Both the position numbers and the translations under genes were made by a program. 64,000 nucleotides of DNA from Prorocentrum cordatum (taxonomy: Eukaryota > Sar > Dinophyceae > Prorocentrales > Prorocentraceae), in the NCBI GenBank assembly GCA_963575745.1, contig CAUYUJ010016479.1, positions 61,001 to 125,000 of the forward strand, given 5' to 3'. The notes beneath the pieces are model-generated. The model worked only from the letters and a program-made list of their open reading frames with translations, searched no databases and was not told the DNA's origin. Within the stretch, counting starts at the first letter, position 1; each line of letters starts with the position of its first letter. Shown piece after piece: positions 9,113 to 17,354 of this stretch.

Positions 9113-10495
9113 TCAGCCTTGGGTGTCGGAGTCACTCTTAGCCCACCAGCGGGCGCGCTTGTCCGAGTCGCGGTCGTTCCCTCTTGGGGAGTATCGCTCG
9201 CCCCTGCCTTTCCAGTCGGAGTCCGTCCATGGGGTTTCTCGCCGATCCCACGAGGTCCATTCTTGCCAGCCCTGCCACTGGCTGGGGGTGGCAGTACCGA
9301 TGGCTCCAGCCCAGGGGTCCTGTGCAGCCGCAGGCGCGGCAGCTCGGCTCTCGGCTGCCCATGGGGCAGGCTTGTCGCGGCTGCTGTAGTCGCGCGGGGC
9401 GAGTGCGTGAGCGTCATGCCGCACGGAGTTCATGTGCTTGTCCCTAACTGCAGCCCAGTTTACGCCGAGCCTGAGTTCTCGGTCCATCCGATATGCATCA
9501 TGGCCGGCGTTGTTCCATGCCTCCAGGAAATCCGCGCACGTCTGGGGTGTGTTCAGTTTGGGATTGCTCTTGTAGCCTCCCTTGGGGTCCTGACTCAGGG
9601 CAGTCCGTTTAACCCACGCATGCCAGATGCCATTGAAAGCGCCTCCCAAAGTCTTTTGCAGGCGCGTAATCTTGTCCTGGATGGGTTCGCTCCTTTCCAC
9701 GTCTGCAGCTGCAATAGTGCATGTGTACATGGGGCCGCAACCCATGGGGTCGTTAAGGTTCTCGTAATATGGCTGGGCACCCCTGTCGTCCCTCCAGGGT
9801 GCCCCGCGGATCTCCGTGCGCATGGGGTTACCCCCTGGTGACTTGGCGGCACGCCCTCTCCCGTCTTCAGTGTCTTCCGAGGCTGGGCGGTCGCGTCCCC
9901 GGTCCCATGCAGTGCGGTTGGGCGCGCGGTCGGCCCTGGCTCCCGCGCAATCCCAGGATGATCCGCTTCCCCTTCCGGAGCTGTCTTTGGCACTCCGAAG
10001 TTCCAGGGCGGCTGCCCAGTCGACGGTCTGCGAATGGGGGGTCCAGGCCTTGCCACTTGGGGGCGCATCCTTGAAAGCACCTAGGGCCTTAGGGGGTCGA
10101 AGAGGTCTGCTTCTTCGTCTTCGTCCGCGGCTGGTGGCTGGTTCTGGGCTTGTGGCCAATGCGCTTCCTGGCTCGTCCCCCCAGACGGGCGCACCCTGTT
10201 CGCCCTGAATACTGCATGCCTGCTCGCACGGGCCCTGCACTTCCGCGGGCGGGTCGTTGTCCCCATCGTCGCCGGGAGTCTCTTCATCTGCCCTGGGGGA
10301 GCGGCCTGGAGGTGCCACTTGCTCACGAGCTCGGCTGTCCGATGGGGGGGCGTCTGCTGCCTCGCCGGGCCTGTTCAGCCAATATGCCGCTGGAGAGTTG
10401 GCCGTGGTTGCGTACTCCGTGGCAGTCTGAACTGGGTCTAAGTTCGCCAGTGATTTGATGGTGCCGTCGGCGAGGGTCGTGGGGTCCATGTCCAC
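9113..10495 (-). CDS. Element A gamma protein, C-terminal part
   Basis: A 460-codon frame, Pro/Ser/Arg-rich at first, then a conserved block from about residue 255 (PMYTCTIAAADVERSEP) to residue 350 (LRLGVNWAAVRDKH). This matches element B (34922-37105) and fragment C. The tail is Trp/Arg/Asp-rich (WQGWQEWTSWDRR; B has WGTWSSWQGEWRDGW), as in nucleic-acid-binding tails, but the function is not known. The frame is continuous with 10499-11239 except for one TAA at 10499-10501. The most upstream Met here is probably internal rather than a true start. Confidence 0.6.
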   Translation of the reverse strand: MDMDPTTLADGTIKSLANLDPVQTATEYATTANSPAAYWLNRPGEAADAPPSDSRAREQVAPPGRSPRADEETPGDDGDNDPPAEVQGPCEQACSIQGEQGAPVWGDEPGSALATSPEPATSRGRRRRSRPLRPPKALGAFKDAPPSGKAWTPHSQTVDWAAALELRSAKDSSGRGSGSSWDCAGARADRAPNRTAWDRGRDRPASEDTEDGRGRAAKSPGGNPMRTEIRGAPWRDDRGAQPYYENLNDPMGCGPMYTCTIAAADVERSEPIQDKITRLQKTLGGAFNGIWHAWVKRTALSQDPKGGYKSNPKLNTPQTCADFLEAWNNAGHDAYRMDRELRLGVNWAAVRDKHMNSVRHDAHALAPRDYSSRDKPAPWAAESRAAAPAAAQDPWAGAIGTATPSQWQGWQEWTSWDRRETPWTDSDWKGRGERYSPRGNDRDSDKRARWWAKSDSDTQG

Positions 10496-10498
10496 GAG

Positions 10499-11239
10499 TT
10501 ATTGCAGTAGGGTGCTGCGCCTGTGGCGAAGAGGACACGCGCCTCGCTGCTCGGCAAGGTTGGCTGCGCATGCCTGCCACTTGCTCGCATGCATCACGTT
10601 GGCCCTCGTCAGGTGGGACACCACCCGTGCCGCTGCAGCCCGCTGGCTGTCCCATGGGATACCAGGGGGATGGCAATTGTCGGGGATCGTGCCCCCATAG
10701 ATGTTGACCAGGAAGAGGCGTAGACATTGGGGGGACCAAGACTCCTCGCTGGTCTTGTCGCCCGGTATCCCGTCGCCGTATTCCGCCACGTACTCCATCC
10801 ATTCCCTGTAAATGGTGGGGTTCCACTCAAACAGGAACTTGACCAATGAGCGTAGGGCGCTATGCGAATCCTGTCCTGCGAGCCCAGAGGTAGAGTGGGT
10901 TGGTAGGGCGGGCCCCATCGGCGGGGAAATGTAAAAGAACAGGGACTTGATGTCCCGAGCGACAGCGTCTTGCCCACTGCTCTCACCATCGGGGTCAGGC
11001 TGGCCGGTGCTGGTAGGGAGGGACGGCTCTCCGGCTTGGGTAGCTGGCTTTGTGTAGACGTCTGGGGCTGCGGCGTTGGCGCAGTCCGGGGTGAGGTAGA
11101 CGGCGATGTCGTGGCGCTCCACTACCACTTCCGCTATCGCTTCCCGCTTGCCTGGTGCCGTGGGGTAGATGCGCGAGGACTGCCGGTCGAGAATGTAGTC
11201 GAGCGTACCTGGGGCCACGTTCCAGGCTGGGTCCAGAGG
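10499..11239 (-). pseudogene. Element A gamma protein, middle part, ends at an in-frame TAA
   Basis: Same frame as 9113-10495. It begins with WNVAPGTLDYILDR, which matches WNIGPATLDHILDR in B, then continues into a region B lacks (FLFEWNPTIYREWMEYV and VNIYGGTIPDN). The TAA at 10499-10501 separates it from the conserved C-terminal part. The junction with the frame upstream (11134-12207) is a frame change near 11240. The extra block may be a conserved domain lost from B or an insertion in A. Confidence 0.55.
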
Positions 11240-12207
11240 GCGGGCATGAGGTCCATTGGCGGTAGACTGGTAGTGTCGTCGGCAGGTGTTTCGGGCTCTG
11301 GGTTCCACAAGAAGCAGCCTAGCGCTGGGCGGGTCACTGCCCACTCCACCAAGGGTGATCCCGCTGGGCAGGTGTCGCACAGGGCAGAATAGGTTCCGGT
11401 GAGGTGTGACTCGATACCGAGCCTCCCGTGTGTCAGTTTGTGAGCAGGTAGGGTCGTGCCAGCTACGCGGGGGCTGTGAGCTGGGGGGACTTTCATAACG
11501 AGGTCGCACAAGCTGGCAGGGGTCGGAGCCGTATCTGGACGCCCATATCCGATCGGGAGCCGGGCCAAGGAAGGGAGTGTGCGGGACTTCTTTTGGCGAC
11601 GTGGCTCTTCCATTATGCCCCGATAGTACTGCAGTCGCATCGGTGGCGACCTCTTGTGGCCGCAATCGCACGAGGCGAGGGGGTTCTCGATGCCTCTCCT
11701 TTCCACGGATTTGATCCAGCATTGCGCGCAGAGCCACCTGCAGCTCTTGCCTCGCAAGTACGCCTGAGAGCGGTTCTGTGCTAGGAGGTCCCTCGTGTCA
11801 TGGTCTTCCCAGGTGCCGGCCGTGGACTTGAGTCCTCTTTTGTGGCAGTCGACCCCGTCGCAGTCGAAGCGGCCGCTTCCAAGATCGCCGCCGAACCTGT
11901 CGTCGGCCACCCTTGGCGGGGTAAGAAGAGTTCCGGGGGCCGGGGAGGCCGGGGAGTCTTCGTCGAGCCGCCTGTTGGACATGGCGATGCCTCCTCCGAT
12001 GTACTCCAAGTCTGTCATGGCGTCTGGGCATCCGAGTCCTGCCTCTGACCCGCTGAGCTCTTTGTGGAGGGTGCAGATGGAGCACTTGCTCTTGCCCAGG
12101 GAACTGATCACGGCAAGTTGGACTAGCGCCTCCAGCACCGTCATGGGGGCTTCCAAGGGGAGCTTGCTGCGGGGACGGCTAAGCTCTTGTCGTTCCAGGG
12201 GGCGCAA
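11134..12207 (-). CDS. Element A gamma protein, zinc-knuckle region
   Basis: Aligns with the start of the 34922-37105 frame in B. Conserved pieces: APMTVLEALVQLAV, CSICTLHKELSGS (C-x2-C), WLCAQCWIKSVE (C-x2-C), CDTCPAGSPL (C-x2-C) and ALGCFLWNPEP. Several spaced Cys pairs suggest zinc binding; no named family is recognised. It lies between the helicase and the C-terminal domain. Useful alignment stops near 11240, where the frame moves. Confidence 0.6.
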   Translation of the reverse strand: MRPLERQELSRPRSKLPLEAPMTVLEALVQLAVISSLGKSKCSICTLHKELSGSEAGLGCPDAMTDLEYIGGGIAMSNRRLDEDSPASPAPGTLLTPPRVADDRFGGDLGSGRFDCDGVDCHKRGLKSTAGTWEDHDTRDLLAQNRSQAYLRGKSCRWLCAQCWIKSVERRGIENPLASCDCGHKRSPPMRLQYYRGIMEEPRRQKKSRTLPSLARLPIGYGRPDTAPTPASLCDLVMKVPPAHSPRVAGTTLPAHKLTHGRLGIESHLTGTYSALCDTCPAGSPLVEWAVTRPALGCFLWNPEPETPADDTTSLPPMDLMPALWTQPGTWPQVRSTTFSTGSPRASTPRHQASGKR

Positions 12208-12288
12208 GGAACCACACCAGGGCTGCCCACGTCATGTTGTAGACAAGGCTGCTGGCGTCTATGCCCAGTTCTACGTCGCAGCAGAACC

Positions 12289-13401
12289 CTAGGTGACTCT
12301 ACGCCTTATGGTCGAATAGGCCCGGCTGTCTTGGTGTATCGGCCATGGAGAACTGGTGGGGGTGCAGGCCAGAGACAGTGCACATGACCACCCCCATGGC
12401 GGGGTCCTCGACCAGTTTCTGCAGGCTGTTGCGGATGGCATCGCCAATGCAGGTCCATGAAAATTCTGGGTCCAGCGGAGCTGCGATCTTGTCGGCAAGT
12501 TTTTCTCCATTGAGGCTCGGGCTTTCACTATCGCGTGGTCGAGCCCCTTGATGACTTCGTCACCTGCGTGTGAGGGGGATTCCAGAATCCAGGAGGTGAG
12601 GTCCGCGATGGGGTCGAACGCCTCGTCGACAGTGAGGGCCCACCGACTGCCATTATGTTCCGGGTGCTGGGAGCGTACCCACAGCTTGGCGAAGCGACCG
12701 TACTCGGAGAGTTCACGGAGGCGGGATCCTGTGGCTGTGGCAAACACCCTTCCGTCGCCGATGATGATCACGTTGCGCGTCGCTCTGGTGATTGCAACGT
12801 TCACCCTGTTGGCGTTGTCCATAAATCCCCAGTCGTGCCATCTGTTGGACCTGGTTGTCAGGAAGATGACCAGGTCTGCTTCGCCGCCCTGGCTGGAGTC
12901 AATAGTAGAGGGGGTAAACCTGCCGCTTGCTAGGTGTTCCCCCGCGACGCGCCGCACGCCTGGGAACTGCATGGAGATGCATGTGAGTCTTGAGTCCTCT
13001 TGCTCGAAGACGCTGGCGTAGTCGCCTGGGTCGGGTGGGCGTGGTAGGGGGGTTTGCGGCGGGGCCATTGCCTTTGCCTGTCTTGTCTTTCCCTTTCCCT
13101 TTGCCTTTGGCCTTGGACTGTCTGAGTGTGCCGCTGACACTGCTGGAGCTCTGGGGCCACCCGTTCTCGAGGATGGCACACTGCAACTGGTAGCCAATGA
13201 CCACCCGCGCCGTGACTCCTTCCTCCATTGCGGGGAGAAGGGCGCGTATGATGTCCACCGTCTGCGCTGCTTCCAGTAGGTTGGCGTATCCTGCGTGTAG
13301 CTTGGATGTGACCTCCAGGGAGGGTTGTCGACCAGTAGAAACCGGTGCCGCTCTTCTGCGGGTTGCTTGCCTGGGTCCAGGTTACTCAGCATCTTGTGCA
13401 T
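12289..13401 (-). CDS. Element A helicase, C-terminal motor half (motifs V and VI)
   Basis: Contains TIDSSQGGEADLVIFLTTRS (motif V) and NRVNVAITRATRNVIIIGD (motif VI), as in the Upf1/senataxin/IGHMBP2 group of SF1 helicases. B has RLNVAITRAKRN. Between about 12950 and 13280 the homologous reading is in another frame (VTARVVIGYQLQCAILENGW), so there are at least two compensating frame changes. The segment between motifs III and IV is shorter than in B, and the YRMHP motif is missing. The conserved arginine of motif VI (TRA) is present. Confidence 0.65.
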   Translation of the reverse strand: MHKMLSNLDPGKQPAEERHRFLLVDNPPWRSHPSYTQDTPTYWKQRRRWTSYAPFSPQWRKESRRGWSLATSCSVPSSRTGGPRAPAVSAAHSDSPRPKAKGKGKTRQAKAMAPPQTPLPRPPDPGDYASVFEQEDSRLTCISMQFPGVRRVAGEHLASGRFTPSTIDSSQGGEADLVIFLTTRSNRWHDWGFMDNANRVNVAITRATRNVIIIGDGRVFATATGSRLRELSEYGRFAKLWVRSQHPEHNGSRWALTVDEAFDPIADLTSWILESPSHAGDEVIKGLDHAIVKARASMEKNLPTRSQLRWTQNFHGPALAMPSATACRNWSRTPPWGWSCALSLACTPTSSPWPIHQDSRAYSTIRRRVT

Positions 13402-13490
13402 GTCGTCGCTGCTGGCGTGGACGGCACGCGCTAGCTCCTTGAGCCTGTCGTTGTTTCAGGGTCTGAACTCCTGCCGTGGTAGACCCTTGA

Positions 13491-13871
13491 CTAGGGGCCT
13501 TTGACGATCAAAGATGGAGAGGCACGGCCCCTGGTCTGCTGCCTTTCTGGAGATGACAGTGGGGGGAGCTGCTTGGGGTCATCGACCAGCACTAGATGTC
13601 CTCCTGAGCGGATGACGCTGTCCAAGAACATGGCCGCCATGAGCTCGTGCGCCTGTCCTGCCTCGTCTATGATGAGAAGGACGACTGGGGCGGCCTTCTT
13701 TAGTGCTTCGGCAGACTCGTGCGCGGCGATGACGGTCTTGGCGTCTTTGAGCAGCTGGGCCCTGAAGGCAAGGAAGTCCTTGGAGGGTGATCCGCCTTCG
13801 TAGGGGAGCCTGCCGTTAGCCTTATGGTAATTAGTGCCCTCCTGGGGTGAGCCCTGCCAGCTCCTTCGCAA
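13491..13871 (-). CDS. Element A helicase, motifs II and III
   Basis: Reads VVLLIIDEAGQAHEL (Walker B, DEAG, typical of Upf1-like helicases) and LVLVDDPKQLPPL (motif III, better kept than in B). Upstream, TPGGHYRNA-type sequence and HESAEALKKA match EGHYRNAHGEFP and HEASEALGQK in B. The frame ends before the next helicase motif because of a deletion relative to B. Confidence 0.65.
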   Translation of the reverse strand: MRRSWQGSPQEGTNYHKANGRLPYEGGSPSKDFLAFRAQLLKDAKTVIAAHESAEALKKAAPVVLLIIDEAGQAHELMAAMFLDSVIRSGGHLVLVDDPKQLPPLSSPERQQTRGRASPSLIVKGP

Positions 13872-15741
13872 CCGTAGAATCCTTGGCTAGGCGCACGCAC
13901 TTGGAGGGGGGCCCCGAGTTGGAGGCCAGCTTGTTGTTTCTATGAGCGGCGAGTAGGGCCAATGCTGGTTGGTCGGCGGCTGCGTTGGATCCTGCGGCCA
14001 GGGCAACCGACAAACCGGGGAAGAGCGCGTCTGCCCATGCGTCCATGGTCGCAACCGAGAAAATTGCATTGCCTGTACCAGGGGGGCCGTGTACGATCGT
14101 CACGTGATGGCGGGTGAAGGCTGCTAGAGCCCTTGTGGCGTCGCGGTTGAGACTGTGGCGCTTGGCGCCGTCCTCCAGGGATTTCTGTGCCGGGAGGTCG
14201 CGAGCGCGCTGAAACACCTGACCGGTGGCGCCCTCCACCTCTGCGTCGGTGAAAGGGGGGGCGGCTGGAAGCCCGGCGGGGTGAGTGGGCATCGCAGAGA
14301 CAGCACCGGGCGCAGGTAGATCGGTACAGGGGAGGCGGGCCTCCAGGGTGGCTGTGGCACGCGCCTTGAGAGCCTGCCCGCACCTGGCGGTGTTGGAAGC
14401 GTCGTTGGCGATGGACTTGTCCCCTCTGTCAGCTGCACGGAAGGTGAGAAGGTAGGTGGTGACGTCCAGAGGGGCACCGAAGAGGTCGAGGGGGACCTGC
14501 TGCAGCTTGTAGATCTCGGTGATTGCTGCCGAGATCCTCCAAAACTGGATCTCGGAGGGCGCCCTGTCCAACCTATAGAATGGTTCGCCAACGTAGCTGG
14601 GTCGGTCGATGCTGTCATCTGCGTGGAAGTCCGCGAATTTACCGGCATTGTAAACGACGATGCATTCGTTGCTGGGGCACCTGGAGCCCGGTGGAAGTCC
14701 CAACGCCTGGCAGTCGCCAGGTGGGATTGTGCCTCCAAGGTCGGGAGGCCATTGTAGCTTGACGGCAGCGACTTGGTCCACCGCTGGGCTGGTGAGGCTG
14801 AGGAGGAGGACGTGCGCGTCCTGTCCCGCGTCCTGGCCTTTGAGGGGGACCCTGAACCCTGAGGGCCATTGTAGATGCAGTAGCTCTTTCCCGTCACGAG
14901 GTGGAAAGGCGCTCCTCAGCTGGAATCGGCCAAGGATAGCGCACTCTGAATTCTGGTCGACGCGGGTGACGGATACTCCCAGGGCGCAGCTGTGCCTTCT
15001 GATGAGGTCTGTCCTGGCCTTGACGGACCCGCCCCAGACGGCCTCAGTCGCCGCCATGCATTCGGCCCAGGCAAGTCTTTCGAGGGCCCGTCCTCTCTGC
15101 CTTAGCTCCTGCGGCCAGTGCGGTGGGAGCGGGGCGGCTTGCGGGATGTCTCCTAATGGTGCGTGTAGACGGAACTGGGCGCTTCCACAGCTGGCGGGGA
15201 CGGAGTATAGCAGCCTGACAGCATCGGCCGCCGTCATCGCCGGCGACTCCAGTCTTACCTTCCGTACCCCTGGTGGGGACGTGTCTCCGTGGCCGAAGCC
15301 TGCTTCTCCCTCTGGTGCCTCCGTGCGCGGTCTATAGGCGGAATCCTGGGACGATGCCCTGCTAGAGGCGTCGGGCATGTCCTCTCCTGCGGGGTGTCTG
15401 CATGGGGGATGCGGGTTAGTGGCGGTGGTGCGGCCAGAGGTGCCTCTGTCACGGGGCCCTTTCCGTCGGTCTCGTGCCACTGCTGGTCCCCCATGCCCAG
15501 GCTCGCCTCGACTGCTGGCGAGGTCGCGTTCCCGGGGAGTGGATGGTGTTTGAGGGGGTGACACAGTGGAACGCGTCGTCCCTGAGAGGAAAGTTGAGAG
15601 GTACGTGATCCCAGTCTTCTGGGAAGAACCAGCCAGGGAGAAAAGCCAGCCCGCGCCCCTTCTCGGGCGCCGTTGGCTTCCACCCGGGCCATGAGAACCT
15701 CTTGATGTCGCAGCCGTGGGTGTGGTCATATTCCCCTCCAT
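13831..15741 (-). CDS. Element A gamma protein: N-terminal region and helicase Walker A
   Basis: A 636-codon frame. Residues about 170-450 match the pre-helicase region of B (for example LGLPPGSRCPSNECIVVYN against LGLSPSDRYPSNWCIVVYN). Residues 549-563 read IVHGPPGTGNAIFSV, the Walker A of an SF1 helicase with the nucleotide-binding Lys replaced by Asn (B has TGKTTFSV). Residues 580-590 (ALAAGSNAAADQP) are motif Ia. ATP binding is probably lost in this copy. It overlaps the zinc-finger frame at its start and changes frame to 13491-13871 at its end. Confidence 0.7.
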   Translation of the reverse strand: MEGNMTTPTAATSRGSHGPGGSQRRPRRGAGWLFSLAGSSQKTGITYLSTFLSGTTRSTVSPPQTPSTPRERDLASSRGEPGHGGPAVARDRRKGPRDRGTSGRTTATNPHPPCRHPAGEDMPDASSRASSQDSAYRPRTEAPEGEAGFGHGDTSPPGVRKVRLESPAMTAADAVRLLYSVPASCGSAQFRLHAPLGDIPQAAPLPPHWPQELRQRGRALERLAWAECMAATEAVWGGSVKARTDLIRRHSCALGVSVTRVDQNSECAILGRFQLRSAFPPRDGKELLHLQWPSGFRVPLKGQDAGQDAHVLLLSLTSPAVDQVAAVKLQWPPDLGGTIPPGDCQALGLPPGSRCPSNECIVVYNAGKFADFHADDSIDRPSYVGEPFYRLDRAPSEIQFWRISAAITEIYKLQQVPLDLFGAPLDVTTYLLTFRAADRGDKSIANDASNTARCGQALKARATATLEARLPCTDLPAPGAVSAMPTHPAGLPAAPPFTDAEVEGATGQVFQRARDLPAQKSLEDGAKRHSLNRDATRALAAFTRHHVTIVHGPPGTGNAIFSVATMDAWADALFPGLSVALAAGSNAAADQPALALLAAHRNNKLASNSGPPSKCVRLAKDSTVAKELAGLTPGGH

Positions 15742-16024
15742 TAGTCAAGGTCCACAGGTTACCCGCGGTGATGAAATCCTGGGTGTCGGGCCATCCGTTG
15801 GCCCACTGCCTGGTGCCTTCGTTCCAATGGTCCCACTGGAGCAGGTGCTGACAAAGCTCACACCACCAGCACCATTCGCCGTTGAAATATGCCCATCGCA
15901 GCCAGGGGCACTCGCGCGTACGGAAAGGGAGGAGGCCGTCAGTCAGTGGGGGGCCCTCTGGGCGGCATGCCTCGCAGGCTGGCCAGCGAGCTAGTGGCCC
16001 TTGATTGCTTTTGCGTCTGCCCAT
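15449..16024 (-). CDS. Element A gamma protein start, degenerate C2H2 finger
   Basis: The ATG at 16024 begins MGRRKSNQGPLARWPACEAC, matching MPKNNQGPLRRRPSCLPC in B at 41825. The start is supported because both frames begin at the same homologous point, directly after a hairpin repeat. Next come CPWLRWAYF and WCWWCELCQ. The two histidines that complete the finger in B and D are missing here (DHWNEGTRQW), so zinc binding is doubtful. The homologous frame continues in 13831-15741 after about residue 110. Confidence 0.6.
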   Translation of the reverse strand: MGRRKSNQGPLARWPACEACRPEGPPLTDGLLPFRTRECPWLRWAYFNGEWCWWCELCQHLLQWDHWNEGTRQWANGWPDTQDFITAGNLWTLTNGGEYDHTHGCDIKRFSWPGWKPTAPEKGRGLAFLPGWFFPEDWDHVPLNFPLRDDAFHCVTPSNTIHSPGTRPRQQSRRAWAWGTSSGTRPTERAP

Positions 16025-17150
16025 CCTCCAGGGTCACAGCTAACCGCCGCTGAGAGTGATTTGGATAGCCGGGGTGCCGCGGCCCGCTGCTGGGGGGCCT
16101 CGGTGGGCGGGGCGATCGATCGATCAGCGGCCAGGAGCGGAAGGGGGAGGAGGAGGGGGAGAATGGGGGATTTTCCAGGCGGAAGGCGGCGGCGGCACAA
16201 ACCGTTGGGTCGCAAAGGTCGATGCCTAGACCTTCCACGATTGGGAAGTGGGCAGGGAGGGCGCTATGGGCTCCTGCCCACTGCATGTGAGTGTGGACGG
16301 CGGGTTCGCCGACGTTGCGCAACGCATCCGCCCAGAACACCCCCAGGGTGGTAAGGCTGTCTGCTGCTTTATTAAGGCGGCGCCTCACGGCCTGCCAGGA
16401 AAACACCCAGCCGATGCTCTCTGCCTGGGCGAGTGCGCTCTCCATTTGCTGGGCCAGGTTTAGCCTCCTGTACCTGGCTGCTCCGGCACCGTATCGGATG
16501 GCTGCGAGGTTGTCGCCGACAACCCTGGCGGCCCGTAGGGAGCCATTGAAGTGGGGGAGGAGTGCGAGGCCCGCGCGGCAGCCAGCAATCTCGGCCATCT
16601 GTGCACTGCTGCATCCGGGGAGCGCTACAATGGCAACAGCCACTATTCTGGGGGTGCCTGTCGCTGGGTCGTGGTGCCACAAGAGTGTGCCGGCGCCTGA
16701 GACCCTGGTGCGACCGTCGATCTTCCGGGCGCCGCCGTCGAAGGTGACCTCGCAGGGCCACTGGGTGCTGTCGGTGTCTGGGAAGGGGGAGCTCCGGACG
16801 GTTACTTCGTCTCCCGGTTCGAGGTCGGTGTTCGCCGTCAGCCTTGTGGTGTGCGCGCGGCACTCCCGGCAGCATGCTGAAGTCCAGCTGGCCGTGGGAT
16901 TGTTGTCAGTCCTGGGGCAGGGGAACCAGCCCCGGCCGGGCAGCATCCATCCCGCACGCATCTGGCTGGCCAGGATACTGCGAGCTTGTCTCCTGCTCGG
17001 CAGTGGCCAGTGACGACCGGGAGCCTGCGCACCTCTCCTCCTGCGCGTCGCGCGTGGCGGGTCATGTGTGGCCTGGCGGCTCCGCATATTGTCCTGTCCC
17101 GGATTGGGAGCGGGTGGCACGTGGGGCAGGTATCTTGCGCGATTGTCCAA
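15939..17150 (-). CDS. Element A RNase HI domain, end of the beta protein
   Basis: Residues 134-272 form an RNase HI. The acidic residues are in place: EVTFDGGAR (D138), AQMAEIAGCRAGLAL (E187), RVVGDNLAAIRYG (D213) and LNKAADSLTTLGV (D264). It resembles the plant/archaeal type found in LINEs, where it removes the RNA strand during reverse transcription. A Cys-rich WTSACCRECRAH precedes it. The reading upstream (RARRAGGEVRRLPV) is in another frame (16838-17611), so a frame change lies near 16900. Past residue 290 the frame runs through the hairpin repeat without a stop. Confidence 0.8.
   Translation of the reverse strand: MDNRARYLPHVPPAPNPGQDNMRSRQATHDPPRATRRRRGAQAPGRHWPLPSRRQARSILASQMRAGWMLPGRGWFPCPRTDNNPTASWTSACCRECRAHTTRLTANTDLEPGDEVTVRSSPFPDTDSTQWPCEVTFDGGARKIDGRTRVSGAGTLLWHHDPATGTPRIVAVAIVALPGCSSAQMAEIAGCRAGLALLPHFNGSLRAARVVGDNLAAIRYGAGAARYRRLNLAQQMESALAQAESIGWVFSWQAVRRRLNKAADSLTTLGVFWADALRNVGEPAVHTHMQWAGAHSALPAHFPIVEGLGIDLCDPTVCAAAAFRLENPPFSPSSSPFRSWPLIDRSPRPPRPPSSGPRHPGYPNHSQRRLAVTLEDGQTQKQSRATSSLASLRGMPPRGPPTD
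16028..16050. repeat. Hairpin repeat abutting the gamma start codon of A
   Basis: CCAGGGTC, arm ACAGC (16036-16040), loop TAACC, arm GCCGC (16046-16050). On the minus strand the repeat ends CCTGGAGG and the ATG of the gamma frame (16024-16022) follows at once. Element B has a hairpin repeat in the same place. Confidence 0.7.
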
Positions 17151-17354
17151 ACGGCCGTCTCGTCCGGGTTGTCGGGCCTCGGTGGTTCGTCGCCGTCGTC
17201 ATCGTCGCCGTCGCCTTGCTGATCGGCGTCCGCGGCGACGATGCCCTGGAGGATGAGTCTCGCCGCGCCACTGGCGTCGAGGGGGGCGGAGGATAAGTTG
17301 ACGCAGTGTCCGAAGGAGGTCTGGTGAAGAACCTTCGCGAGAAGGGGCCGGTGG

